A stretch of DNA of 64,000 nucleotides, from NCBI RefSeq assembly GCF_025370935.1, contig NC_133481.1, forward strand, positions 10,242,610-10,306,609, read 5' to 3'. The notes beneath the pieces are model-generated. The model was not told where the DNA came from, did no database searches, and worked only from the letters and a program-made list of their open reading frames with translations. Source of the DNA: Choristoneura fumiferana. Lineage: Eukaryota; Arthropoda; Insecta; Lepidoptera; Tortricidae. A program made the translations under genes and the position numbers. This document shows, piece by piece, positions 11,563-22,480 of this stretch (its first letter is position 1; every line of letters begins with the position of its first letter).

Positions 11563-11624
11563 TTAATCTGTCCTCTCCCAGAGGCACTGCTTTGATCCTG
11601 TTATCCTGGGAGATGACAGATTAA
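11563..11624. repeat. Hairpin, 19-bp stem
   Basis: TTAATCTGTCCTCTCCCAG (11563-11581) pairs with 11606-11624 with one mismatch around a 24-nt loop. It lies 26 bp from a second palindrome, so the pair may be ends of one eroded foldback. Confidence 0.7.
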
Positions 11625-11649
11625 GCTGCACTTTATGCATCGATAGTAC

Positions 11650-11677
11650 CACAGTATAACAAGTTTGTTATACTGTG
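11650..11677. repeat. 28-bp near-perfect palindrome
   Basis: CACAGTATAACAA, a 2-nt centre, then TTGTTATACTGTG. The flanks TAGTAC on both sides extend a broken symmetry. Possible solo TIR junction of a foldback. Confidence 0.75.
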
Positions 11678-11844
11678 ATAGTACCATGCCAAACAGTGAA
11701 TAGTGTGCGACTAAATACTCATTCTTTGACGTAGTTGATCAATTCGATGATAGATGGTCTTAGACTTACCTTCCTTTATTAGACTATATCGCTTACTCAA
11801 AAAAAACTTAGTCAATTAGATATCATGAAATGTCGATTAAACAA

Positions 11845-12239
11845 AAAAACCGGCCAAGAGCGTGTCAATCACGCCCGAAATAGGGTTCCGTAGCCATTAC
11901 GAAAAAATCAAGTAATATTTTTCTAAGGATTTCGTATTTTATACGGAATCTTCCAAGTTTAGGTATATTTTATATATATACCTTAGGCTGCTATTTAAGA
12001 GTAAAACTACTAATCATTCTTAAGCAAACTTAGCCGTTATATTTTTCCTTGAGAGTTTGATATACTTACTACCATCGAAAAATCGTCTTAGCAAACCCCT
12101 AATGGTTTTAAAAGACCTATCCAACGATACCCCACACTATAAGGTTGGATGAGAAAATCAAACACCTCCACTTTACGTCTATGGGAGGTACCCTAAAAAA
12201 AATTTTTTTTAGTTTAATATTGTACCATTTTGTCGGCAT
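11845..12239 (+). mobile_element. 'GGGTTCCGTAG' repeat, left part
   Basis: Contains GGCCAAGAGCGTGTCAATCA, then TAGGGTTCCGTAG (11881-11893). The interior matches 30690-30860 closely (AAAAGACCTATC-AACGATAC, CACTTTACGTCTAT). The right terminus, CTACGGAACCCTA, is preserved in the other copy at 30974-30986, so the family has inverted ends. At about 12240 this copy switches abruptly into repeat C. Confidence 0.75.
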
Positions 12240-12430
12240 AGTTTACATATTGACTTGAGATTTGGCATAAGTACTTATGTAAATCTGATGACAATACAGA
12301 AATCTGTTAGTGACATCTTGGTCGTCCAGCCAGGATCATCTCCGCGGGACGGAACTCCTCAACGGTTCGCATCGACTTGAAATTTGGTACAGAAATGTTG
12401 CTTAGAGGACAAAAAGTACAGTTAGAAAAA
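12240..12430 (-). repeat. Dispersed repeat C, antisense
   Basis: Reverse copy of the 5635-5905 family, joined directly to the preceding element. Diagnostic words: GACGGAACTCCTCAACGGTT and CGACTTGAAATTTGGTA. Confidence 0.75.
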
Positions 12431-12805
12431 AAGCTTGCATAAAATGTCATTTTTAACAAAAACTTATTATTTATAATTAAATGACTCTTTTTGTTTTGCA
12501 GCCTTTGATTGAAGAGGAAAGTAAGCTGATGGAGAATTATGGAAAGGATAGAATAAGTATAAAGATCTTTTATATCTATATCTATGGGTATTGGCCGTGT
12601 TACAATGCAAGTTATTGTTTAATATGAGCTATATTATTGTAGGTGTAATTTAGAATACGATTTTTTATTTTTTTAAGTTTACGTGATGTGTAATATGTCT
12701 TGTTTAAGTAAAAATTTCTTGTACGTCTTCATTTTGTTTAATAAATTAGTTAGTATTATTAATTCAAGAAGATTACTAAAAGAAAATTTGACTTTTTTCT
12801 TAATT

Positions 12806-13210
12806 GCCTGTGTATTAGTTTAGAGTACCTATATACTTATTTTGTACTGATTGTTTTTATTTTAATTTCTCATTAAGTGTTTAGGATTTTTGTTGAATCT
12901 AATAGTTTTAAGATAATGAAGAGAAGGTTTGTTGTTTTTCTCATAATTTGCTGTGTATTAGTTTAGAGTGCCTAATTTTCGTGTTCTTCTATAATTGTTT
13001 ATCTTTTGTTAAAGTTAAGATTTACATAGGTTAAGATATTTTTTCCATGTTTGTTGTGTATTAGTTTAAGAGTACTTTTCTTTTTATTATTTTAGTAAGA
13101 AATTATTTTGTGTTCCGCGTTATTTGTTTAGAGTTAGTTTCCTAGAAGAGAAGTTAAAATGCGACTTTTTTTTCTTAATTTGCTGTGTATTAGTTAAGAG
13201 TACCTTTGTA
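12806..13210 (+). repeat. Degenerate tandem repeat, four units
   Basis: TGTGTATTAGTTTAGAGTACCT or close variants occur at about 12809, 12950, 13054 and 13184, each preceded by a T-rich TTTCT-AATTTG tract. Spacing is irregular (about 105-140 bp), so this is an old minisatellite-like duplication. No coding frame crosses it convincingly. Confidence 0.65.
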
Positions 13211-13575
13211 TCCTATTGTACGTTTGTACGTTGTTGTGTTTGTTGTTGGTTTCGTGTATTCTTTGTGTTTATTTCCAAAATCAATAAATATGTTTTTCTT
13301 ATTTGACGAAATTTAATGTTATTTTACTTGCCTACTTGTGCCTACTTACTAACGATTAAAAATAATACCTTACGCCTCATACTCATAAAATTAAAATAAA
13401 GTGTAAAAAGTTAACCGTACTTATATTAAAATCTACATTACCTGTAGCAGACTTGTTATCTACCCTCAGGTAGAATTCGAAAAATGGTTACAATATTAAA
13501 ACTAAATTAGAAGATATCCCACTAGGTCACTGGATGATGGACATTTCGAAATAAGTATAATAATGTTCTTGATTA
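13206..13575. other. AT-rich stretch
   Basis: Nothing recognised. Confidence 0.5.
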
Positions 13576-13960
13576 ACGTACGGTTACCTAGACTGGGAAA
13601 AGCTGGCGAAAATACGCACAGATTGGCGCGGACGTGTATTGGAGGTTCGCAAGTATTGCGATAATACCTTGCTCAAGGCACTTGCCGACAAGAAACAGAA
13701 ACGACATCAAGGCGGTTCTGCGCCAACATCCACAGACTTCTCCTGTCAGCAGGGCTACTACGAAACTCGAAACTCGAAGTTCGTATCGCACCGTCCCTCT
13801 CGCTCTCGTATTAAATATAGTATAAGTCGAGTTTCGAGCTTCGTAGTAGCCCTGCTGGCCTGTGGACGAGCATGTCGCTCTCGCATCGGTCTAGTCAGCC
13901 ACCAAAGGCGTTGTGCACAGGAAACATGTCAAAATTCGTCTGGAATAGACGCGTAGGCCT
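13576..13960 (+). pseudogene. LINE C-terminal zinc-finger relic, MITE-split
   Basis: Homologous to 44038-44395 and 52683-52870 (both minus strand). All three encode KRQKRH-like basic residues, then a zinc-finger tail C-x2-C-G-R-(T/A)-C-R-S-x-(I/V)-G-L-V-S-H ending about 20 codons later at a shared TAG. C-terminal fingers of this pattern occur in many LINE polyproteins. Here the frame 13639-13956 stays open although a MITE sits inside the first Cys pair: FSCQ is followed by 37 MITE-derived codons, then CGRACRSRIGLVSH. The upstream reverse transcriptase is missing. Confidence 0.75.
13750..13854. mobile_element. 105-bp MITE, CAGGGCTACTACGAA ends
   Basis: CAGGGCTACTACGAA and TTCGTAGTAGCCCTG are perfect inverted ends, extendable by CAG/CTG to 13747-13857. 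The insertion is absent from the two related LINE copies, which fixes its limits. The target duplication cannot be resolved because the flanking CAG/CTG is ambiguous. Confidence 0.85.
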
Positions 13961-14124
13961 GATGAATGTACGGTTACTATTGGAAGAGCTCTGACAGCTG
14001 ACGTAGATTATCCTAACAATATACAATACCACAGAGATACAAGTACAGTACTGATATTAGATTAAAAAGGTCTGGTATTTTATATTAGCATAGCACTAAG
14101 TATAAATACAATGTCTTAAGGGTG

Positions 14125-14210
14125 GTCAATAAGGAATTACGAACGAGAGTTTACTAGAAGCCCGAAGTCGAACACTGAGGGCTTTATTCAGTCGATGTTC
14201 GTAATTCTAG
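14125..14210. repeat. Imperfect inverted repeat
   Basis: GAATTACGAAC and GTTCGTAATTC face each other about 60 bp apart. Short and eroded; possible MITE. Confidence 0.4.
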
Positions 14211-14349
14211 TACCGCGCCCGTGCGACATACAATGTTTTTCATCACATTTGCGAGTAAAATTGTTTATTTGTACTTTCACATTGTAGTTATAGGTACTGT
14301 AAACATGTTACACGTTAGATCAAAAGCATATCAACCCAAAATAGAAACC

Positions 14350-14470
14350 GTAGGGCTGGGTTCACACGGCGCAGTCCTGCACGATTTTTTATCGTACGTT
14401 TTATCGAATAAGTAGTGGCATATAACTTTGTGTACGGTTCACAAGTCGTTTATATCGTCGTGGAACCCAG
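14350..14470. repeat. Candidate MITE, CTGGGTTC ends
   Basis: CTGGGTTCACACG on the left and CGTCGTGGAACCCAG on the right are imperfect inverted ends about 120 bp apart, with no coding frame of interest inside. Confidence 0.45.
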
Positions 14471-15150
14471 GACCTCTTTTTGGTCGTGATTGAAAATGTA
14501 TTATACCTAATGCTAGAAAACGAAACATTGCGAGCGTTTTGATGTTAACGAATAGGTAACAGAAATAAAATTAATACTGCGATAAAATTTAATGAAAGTG
14601 TAGCGTTTCATCCAATAATGGCGAGAAAACATGTTAATTCACCAGTTTCTTGGGATATCGAGTAATTTGTTGATCTTGCTAGATGGGAACGAAGATTGTC
14701 GGATCAATTAAGAGGACTGGTTGCTGTCGATGTTTAACGAGACGATAGCGTTGATGGGATGATCAACTTGATTTTAATCAAGCTTCAGCGTGCACTTGTA
14801 CTGAATTTGAATAATGAAATTACATATATATGGCAAACTGTACTTATGTAGCGGTACACTCGTCTTATCTGTGACATTACAATAGGTATCATCCAACATA
14901 ATATTGACACAATTGCTTTAACGATTATATTAGAAAGTAATTTAAAGATATCAAACGGTAAATTCAAAGTCTAAAACTTATGTTTTTGTAAATAATTCAT
15001 TATTCTATTTGATGAGCGAATTATGTTCATGCAGTGCAGATCATAGTAATACAAACCTAACTATCACCACCACCACACTACGCTGACGCTACCGTTAAGT
15101 CATATCGTAAGGAGGTGGCCACTTGGGTGAGCAATGTAATAGATTATAGT
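14471..15150. other. Low-copy AT-rich stretch
   Basis: No gene or repeat recognised. Confidence 0.5.
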
Positions 15151-15193
15151 TCATTGATATGGAACTCCGCAAAGTAACGCCTGACTCAATTAA
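15151..15193 (+). repeat. Short dispersed repeat, second copy
   Basis: Shares CTCCGCAAAGTAACGCCTGA and flanks with 11150-11192. Confidence 0.7.
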
Positions 15194-16417
15194 TTACTTG
15201 TAGGTTTTACTGTTTGTTAAAGGTATTCAATATTTTGTAATGATTCTGTACGTACGCTATATGCTGAAAAAAAACAATCGAAAAACACGCTCCAAACGCA
15301 GCAGTAACTTACAACACGCATCCATACTTTGTCCTTTTTGCTCATTTACTTTATTGTTTTATTATTTGTTTTTATATGTAATACACTTGCTTAACAGGAT
15401 CTAAGACTATTTTAAAATGAAAAAGATCACACGTCTTGTGTATGCGTGCGCATAACGGGTCAAAGAACTAATAAATTATAATAAACCTAAATACATAATC
15501 ATAAAAAGCTTAAAAATAAGATTTGTCTGTTCTGTTAATCGTAATTTCTTTCTAACTTCCAATACCATAATCGAATTTCATTTAAGTATCACTTAGAATA
15601 GAAACAGTTCAGTTGTTCAAACTGACTGACCCTCAGAGTTTTCACAAAATACACAGATTTGCCATTATATCTAAAACCCTAATCAGTATAAAATCCAATA
15701 CAAAACAAAGGTCAGGTCTCGCTGGCCAGTCTTCACCGCTAAACATTCCAGTAAACGTTGATCTCCATCTGGAGTATAGGCGCGTTACAATCAAAGGGTC
15801 TTTTAATCCTGGTTAGGGCTGATAGTTGAAATTTGATAAGTAATTTTCGGGCACGGTACACTCGTCCAAAGCTGCGAGTAATTGAGCAGCAGACAGACAT
15901 TTATTTGACATGACTGTTATAGTTTATCTGTACATTTGCACTAATAGCTGAAACGTTATAGTGACTGATCCTGTTGCAAATTTTAGATAGAAGTACTTAC
16001 TTTTACTTAACATGATATAATTTTTTAAACTATTATATATTTTTTATTTATTAGACTACGCAACTCGTGACTTAATGGGAGGCACTGGGTGCGCTGCCAA
16101 TGTCAAAGCTATTCCGGAACGCCAGAAGGATTTTTTTCATATTATTAGGTACTTGCTTCTTTTTCATACTACAAGCAACACCTAATACGTTTACCTATTC
16201 AACAGCTCAAAATTATGTAGGAATCGAACAAATGAGACTTCTTACCTCTTGATCCCTAATATTCCAAGTAATTTACCTGTTAATCGTAATGCAGTAATTT
16301 CAAATACCCACATTTGTATACCTACTAACGTGTGTGTTACTGGAAACACACAAATACGCAACGCAACGCTACTTAAGTAGTAGGTACTAGTAGTATCTAC
16401 CCGGAAAAAATATGTCT
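15194..16417. other. Low-copy AT-rich stretch
   Basis: Short open frames only (for example 15613-15816) with no family resemblance. Confidence 0.5.
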
Positions 16418-16430
16418 ACCTATAAGTTCT

Positions 16431-16491
16431 GAGAGGAGGCCTGTGCCCAGCAGTGGGACGTATATGGGCTGGGATGATGATGATGATGATG
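16431..16491 (+). mobile_element. 61-bp truncated retroposon with 13-bp TSD
   Basis: GAGGAGGCCTGTGCCCAGCA, then GTGGGACGTATATGGGCTGG and a (GAT)n tail: the extreme 3' end of an RTE-like LINE or a SINE that uses it. It is flanked by perfect copies of ACCTATAAGTTCT at 16418-16430 and 16492-16504, direct evidence of target-primed integration of a severely 5'-truncated copy. Confidence 0.9.
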
Positions 16492-16546
16492 ACCTATAAG
16501 TTCTACCACAAAATGAGCACGAGTTACATTTTCATTATAATTATTA

Positions 16547-16631
16547 CTCAGCGGCACAAAATTTGGTCCTCTCTACATACAAAATTACCTATTATTGCAT
16601 ACATTTGAGGGCCAGATATTTTGCCGCTCAG
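16547..16631. mobile_element. 85-bp MITE, CTCAGCGGCA ends
   Basis: Imperfect inverted ends CTCAGCGGCACAAAATTTGG and its complement. A second copy of the same length lies at 49149-49233, with the interior ACAAAATTACCTATTA conserved. Too short to code. Confidence 0.8.
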
Positions 16632-17473
16632 CATACATATATTAAAGTTTCCCTTTGACAGTAGCTCCATAAAGTAACCTTTCAGCTTCTTCTAGAAATA
16701 CCTAACCTATTACGGTAATTTACGGGACGTACTGAGCAATTCTTTAACAACTAGAAGAAAAAAACGTTTTAAGCGACGCCATTTTATTTACGATCGCATT
16801 ACCGAATGTTGTCAAAGATGGCGACAGCTACATCACTTCGTACAAAGTACATAAATATAAATTTTTGTACTACGTAATTACGAATAAATATACTTAGTTA
16901 AAAAAGATTTATACTATTACTGGCTTAATCCCGCAGATTGGACCCGTGAGTGAATGAAAAATTGCTAGCTTTCTATCTGGTGAGAATATCCAAAAATCCC
17001 TTCTTAGTGCCATTCTATGATCTACGAAAAATATTTTTACCAAATTTTATACTAAAAACTGGAGTTAAAGACCAAAAAAATCTACGACAGATATGTCACT
17101 GTTAAATCTCTCAATGTCACTTCTGTCACTGTCAAATAAACTTTTCAGGTTTCGCCAACCTTTTTTAACAGTGATCACAAAATTCTATATTGCTCTCGTG
17201 TCTGACATTTTTTAATGCGCAAGTTGTCTCCGCGTGGTTTCTGGAATTTTGCTATCAAGTTGCAAAAACTACAATCACCGTACAACGTGAAGAAGAAGAA
17301 TATATTTATCTTTAATTTAACTGACATTGGCCTAAGCCTTAAGGCCGCCATTGAGGGGAATAATAATAACCTTTTTAATATGATCTCGACTACCTACCTA
17401 CTGTTTATTAAATGCAGACGAATTTATTTGTCTCTATGGTATTTAACGAAAACGAGTTTTCGTTTATTTAATT
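16632..17473. other. Low-copy AT-rich stretch
   Basis: No recognised gene or repeat. TGTCACT words recur around 17095-17135 (ATGTCACTGTTAAA, ATGTCACTTCTGTCACTGTC), without clear periodicity. Confidence 0.45.
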
Positions 17474-18751
17474 ACTAGCTGTCCCGGCGAACTTCGTACC
17501 GCCTACTTAACAGGCAAACAATGATTGTCGTGTTAACTTTTAGCTAAACAATGTAGGATTTTACTAACGTAACTGAATGAGTATAAATAAACATAACGTT
17601 AAAGTTTATTAGAATAATAAGGATTAAATAAAACAAAGTCAGGTTAGGACACCATTATTATAAATGATTATTTCCAAAATTTATATTGTGGTTTTCATTG
17701 AGGTTGTGTTGTGAATGTGAACAATACGGTATTTGACTATTTTGTATATGTTTTACATATTAAAACTACACAATGCCTGTTATCGAATAGAAAAACAATT
17801 TTTAAGCTACCTTTTCAAATAACAAAGTTATAAAGGTTTGAAATTCAAGATTAGACAGAGAAAGACATACTGGCATGTGACGTCACACGCCAGTACCGTC
17901 ATACTTGCTGCATAGAGAAAAGCGTTTGAAAAAGAGACATGTATATAGATTTTTCAAAAAATCACTATAAATCCTATTTTCAACCGATTTAAATTTTCTC
18001 TTCGCTAAACACTATCTGTATATTCATAATAATATTAAGATATGGCAAAATCAGGAGTTGTCAAATACTGTATTGTACAAAATTCAAGATTCTAAACCCA
18101 GTGCTGAAATTTCAAGATTTTTCCCTATCCCGTGAGAATATCGGGATAAAAAGTAGCCTATGTGTTATTCCAGATGTCCAGCTACCTACATACCAAATTT
18201 CATGACTCTAAGCCTAGCGGTTATTATTTCGAGATTTTATCTCTATTGTACCTTTTTTTGACAAATTTTAAACCTAAAATTGCTAAAAGTGGCTCCAAAG
18301 CGGTAACGTTTCGTGTGCTCTGCCTTCCCCATTTGGGAATACAGGCGTGGTGTTTGTGTGTGTGTATCCCTATCCCGTGGAATATCGGGATAAAAAGTAG
18401 CCTATGTGTTGTTATTCCAGAGGTCCAGCTACCTACATACCAAATTTCATGGCTCTAAGCCCCGAGATTGTTATTTCGAGATTTTATCCCTAGGTATCCC
18501 GTGGGAATATCGGATAAAAAGTAACCTATGTGTTATTCCAGACGACCAGCTAGCCACATACCAAATTTCACGGCTCTAAGCCCAGCGGTTGTTATTTTGA
18601 GATTTTATCCCTATAATATCGGGATAAAAAGTAGCCTATGTCCGTCTCCTGGTTCTAAGCTACCTCCCCACCAATTTTCAGCCAAATCGGTACAGCCGTT
18701 CTTGAGTTATAAATGGTGTAACTAACACGACTTTCTTTTATATATATAGAT
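17474..18751 (+). mobile_element. Long Lep1-like element with tandem interior
   Basis: Begins ACTAGCTGTCCCGGCGAACT and ends TTCTTTTATATATATAGAT, the known limits of a lepidopteran non-autonomous (Helitron-like) family. The 3' half holds about four diverged tandem units around 18121, 18365, 18490 and 18610, each containing CGGGATAAAAAGTAGCCTAT, CATACCAAATTTCA and a GAGATTTTATCCCTA junction. The open frames at 18162-18458 and 18528-18725 come from this repetition, not from a gene. Confidence 0.75.
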
Positions 18752-19330
18752 TATTTTGTGCTTACAATTTTGTAATGAGTTAGCTGTATGTAGGTACGAG
18801 TTCTGTGGCTGAGTGAAGTGTAACTCAGTTAGTGTGACGCATAGCTTTCCCTTGATATGTAGGATGAGGGAGGGAATTTATAAGACGATAGATTTAGATT
18901 TAAAGCCGCTTTTGTGTTAATGCAATGTCGGAATCTAGTTTATCAAGCAGCTTGACTTTTACCTTTTATTTGACATTTTGTCTTGCAATACCTAGTACAT
19001 TAAAAGCTGCAGCAAGAGCTGCAGAAAATATCTTTAACCCGGTGTATTTGTGTCAAAATATTATATGTGTATGTACCTGTATATACATAAAGATAAAGAT
19101 TTAAAAGACTAGCTAGCTGGTACAGATAAAGTAGATTTTGGTATCGGCAAATGACACTTTAATATTCAACCTTTAAATGTCTCTATCCTAGTTTCTAAGA
19201 TGACCTTCTTAAGTTTGCATTGTACTTTTAGCCCACCAAATATGGATCTGTTGGTATATCGCTGTTGAAAGAGCAATCGTCTCGTGGTCGTCCCCTATAG
19301 AAGCTCCAGTATGAATTATTATTATTAATC
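18752..19330. other. Low-copy AT-rich stretch
   Basis: Nothing recognised. Confidence 0.5.
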
Positions 19331-19546
19331 CACACTAATATTATAAATGCGAAAGTGTGTGTGTTTGTGTATTAGTATTGTTTGTCCGTCTTTCACGTCG
19401 AAACGGAGCGACGAATCGACGTGATTTTTGGCATAGAGATATTTTATGGGCCAAAGAGTGACATAGGCTACTTTTTATCCCGAAAAAATGCACAGTTTCC
19501 GAGGGAACAGCGCGCGATAACCAAATTCCACGCGGGCAAAAGCTAG
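19331..19546 (-). mobile_element. Lep1-like element, nearly complete
   Basis: Reverse copy: ends in CGCGGGCAAAAGCTAGT (complement of ACTAGCTTTTGCCCGCG) and starts CACTAATATTATAAATGCGA, the usual other terminus. Contains CATAGGCTACTTTTTATCCC, the core repeated in the 17474-18751 element. Confidence 0.8.
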
Positions 19547-19710
19547 TACGAGTACATATTAATAATAATTTAATGTCACTGAATATAAATATTATAATAT
19601 CGCTCTATCGCTGACCGCTGACTAGCTTTTGCCACAGTCCAAGAGGCAAATAACAAAAGAGGACCTGAGATCAAAAAAGTATACCAACAGAATTGTACAT
19701 AAGGTAAAAC

Positions 19711-19816
19711 GTGAGACTGGTTAAAAATACGCGTTGTCTTACGCTATGTGTGTAGCACAACTTGCTTATATAGCTAAGTTATGCTCACGCGTTAGGCATA
19801 GTTTTACTGGCCTCAC
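19711..19816. mobile_element. 106-bp MITE, GTGAGGCC family
   Basis: Left end GTGAGACTGG (one change) and right end AGTTTTACTGGCCTCAC are inverted. Same length as 8389-8494; the interiors share only short words. Confidence 0.7.
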
Positions 19817-20224
19817 TTTCAGAGCACCGTCCTCAAATGAGATGTAGACTAGATACAGTCCTCATCGTAAATATTGGAACTGTCTGGATACCTTCTCATA
19901 AACATTTAAACACGACGAAATTGACAATCCCTTATGTCCGTCTTTGGATATTTTTAACAGGCGTGGATTCAACAGGCGGGGGCAATGGGAGCAATCGATT
20001 ATATCCATGATTTATTTAAAACGAATGAAATGCATATAAAATCACACAAATAGGTACCTATTTTCCCTGAATGCAATCCTGGATCCGCTGCACGTTGACT
20101 GCTGCGATGTGTCCGATGGCAACAGTTACTATATGTATAGACTGACTTTTGTACTTGCCTTCCAAATCTGATGCGACCCCCCGCGTTGCATAGAAGATAA
20201 ATAATCCTAATAACCCCGCAAACC
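19817..20224. other. Low-copy stretch
   Basis: Nothing recognised. Confidence 0.45.
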
Positions 20225-20400
20225 CTATCGGCAGACTCTCATTGCCGGCGCGTGGTAGTCGTTATAAAATTCATGCTAATTGCGAGAGGGAGTGACGGTC
20301 CATTGACGGTGTCACTCGGTAATGGCTTTTAAGAAATGTAATAAATTATTCCGCGCCGCCGCCAGGTGACGCGCCGAGCGGCGGCGTAAGAGTCGAGCAG
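20225..20400. promoter_or_regulatory. GC-rich low-copy island, candidate enhancer
   Basis: Markedly GC- and CpG-rich against its surroundings and not seen elsewhere in the window. Contains the POU octamer form ATGCTAAT (20273-20280) next to TTATAAAA, an E-box CAGGTG (20363-20368) and a near-symmetric GCCGCC/GGCGGC pair around it. This looks more like host regulatory DNA than a repeat, but a conserved exon or chance cannot be excluded. Confidence 0.35.
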
Positions 20401-21752
20401 TTGGAGGGTAGAATGGTTACATAGTTACATAGCCAAGCAGATTAGCTCGTTGAAGTGGCAATGGGCAGGCCACATCGCACGTTGAACAGTTTTAGATGGA
20501 TGAAAAATAAACCTGAGATTTTTAAATAATAAAAAACAATATTAGTTAAAATTTACCGTTTCAACCGACTGAAATCGTCAGGTATCGAAAATTTAATAAC
20601 CTACCAGTACTATAGGTATGAAGGGTTACCAAGAACTGCTTAGTATGTGTGCTTCCTTTTTTGTTGGTTAGAGGGTGTACCTTTTTCTAATATTGTTACT
20701 AATAAGTTGTGAATATTTCATACGAATCCTTAGCAATTAGTAAGAATACATGGGATACAATGACTGTTGCCAGCACTCTGGACCAAGGCGCTTTTAAGCA
20801 GATGTCTATGTTGCTCCGGATTGTCTAACTAGAATTTTACGCTATATTACTTGAGTCTCAATATAGTGATAAATCCAATAAATTATCTTATCCACAAACT
20901 AGTGATCTCACCCGCTTCGTGGATGTGGTCGGACGAGAATTCATGCAATCACTGCATACCTACTTATCTGAGTGCATATTCGGCGCGGTGTTCCTAGACG
21001 ACTTGCTGGTTTTATTCTATATTGTATGTATGAGTGTTAATAAAACTTTAACGGTTTCTAGTAACTCAGACCAAGCGCCGGCGTCAGGCGTGCGACGTGC
21101 TCTTATCGTTCCCGGAATTCGTCTTTTACTAAGTATTTCACAAAAAAGATATCTCTTTCAGAGGGCGACATTGTTTGCTTTAATCATTGTGAGAAATTCA
21201 CTGTGTCGCTTGGAGATGTTGTATCGAAACTGCTGTTGTATTATAGGTACATACGTTGTTCACCTTTCTTTTCTTCGTTTGTTGTAGCTTACAATAAACT
21301 TCTCTAAATATTGTTTTAAGTGCAGGAGCAGTTTTGAAAGATTCACCGTTAATTATTTAGACATGTTCCACGAGATGTAGACCTCCTTTTTAAGACGTTT
21401 GACACATATTATCCAGAATAACGATCTAGAAACTTTAAGAGGTCATACACTGGAGTCTTAGGAAGAGTTTGTACCTACTCTAAATGTCTAGTCAAATGTG
21501 CCATTCTTTTGTCTATTTACTATTTTCTTGTACTTAAACATTAAACTAAGACCTAAAGGGTTCAAAATCTTCCTAACAGGCGTCATTACATCACAAAATT
21601 AAAATTAAATCAAACTACATTAAATCAATTAATAAATTAAACTAAACACTGTCATTAAATTAACAAAATATATACAATTAAACTACTAATACCACTACTA
21701 CACTACTACTAATACTATTATTACTAATGTGACATCTTATTTACTAGCTTAT
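20401..21752. other. Mostly low-copy stretch with LINE scrap
   Basis: At 20449-20483, AAGTGGCAATGGGCAGGCCA encodes KWQWAGHIAR, a LINE C-terminal signature also present at 54957. The remainder has no recognised gene; the 122-codon frame 20919-21287 resembles nothing I know. Confidence 0.5.
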
Positions 21753-21897
21753 AATGTGTCCCACTGCAGGGCAAAAGCCTTCCCTTTCTTTTCTCTACTC
21801 TTGGCCAGCTCCTGCCAATCTGACTGAAATCGGTCCAAATCGTCCCGCCATCTCCTCCTAGGTCTGCCTGTGCTCCGGTGCCCGTCGCATCTCAGTC
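21753..21897 (-). pseudogene. RTE-like LINE C-terminus, antisense
   Basis: The minus strand reads GRPRRRWRDDLDRFQSDWQE and then GKAFALQWDTL, the canonical RPxxRWxDDL...W...AFAxQWD end of RTE-type LINE proteins. The upstream coding part is missing. The neighbouring hAT MITE begins 9 bp away. Confidence 0.8.
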
Positions 21898-21905
21898 CTA
21901 ATCAC

Positions 21906-22147
21906 CAGGGGTCGGACAATAAATGCGGATGACGTAAAAATGACGTAATCTTGCACACAAGATGATGTTTTTATTTAAACTTCCGTGTGACATGTAGTAA
22001 CAAAGTAGCATTAATGAAGCAACAAAATAATCGTAAATAAATCAATAGAATTCAGATTCATTGACAATTGTTTATGAAAATCAAAAATACTATTTGAAAT
22101 CACCCATAAGTGGTTTGACGTCATCTGCACTTTTTGTCCGACCCCCG
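21906..22147. mobile_element. hAT-type MITE, 242 bp
   Basis: Inverted ends C(A/G)GGGGTCGGACAA extend to about 28 bp (further match TGCRGATGACGT). Flanking copies of CTAATCAC at 21898-21905 and 22148-22155 form a perfect 8-bp target duplication. TIR form and 8-bp duplication together identify the hAT superfamily; no transposase inside. Confidence 0.9.
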
Positions 22148-22155
22148 CTAATCAC

Positions 22156-22480
22156 CCTGAAGTGCCTACATCGTTATTCCGGACATCCTGTATTAATAAG
22201 TATTTTGACAGGCGTCAAATTAGAATACTAAATTATCTTAGATTTTGTTACTATAATGGTTGTGACACCAATGTGATTTTACATTTTTGTGATTTATCTC
22301 ACACACCTTCAACCCCTCCCTCCACGTTGCATCCATTAGACCCATAATGAAGTTTAATACGACTGCATGTTTCACCACATGCAACAAATAAACACTCATA
22401 AAGTGTCACCGCCAAAACTTCATCACACCAACGCCATCTGTAAAATGTAAATTAAAATTAAAGAGCCCTACTAATGCCTT
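22156..22480. other. Low-copy stretch
   Basis: Nothing recognised. Confidence 0.45.

Noticed and set aside
18162..18458. 98-codon frame
   Set aside because: Generated by tandem units of the Lep1-like element; the same peptide words recur in the next unit.
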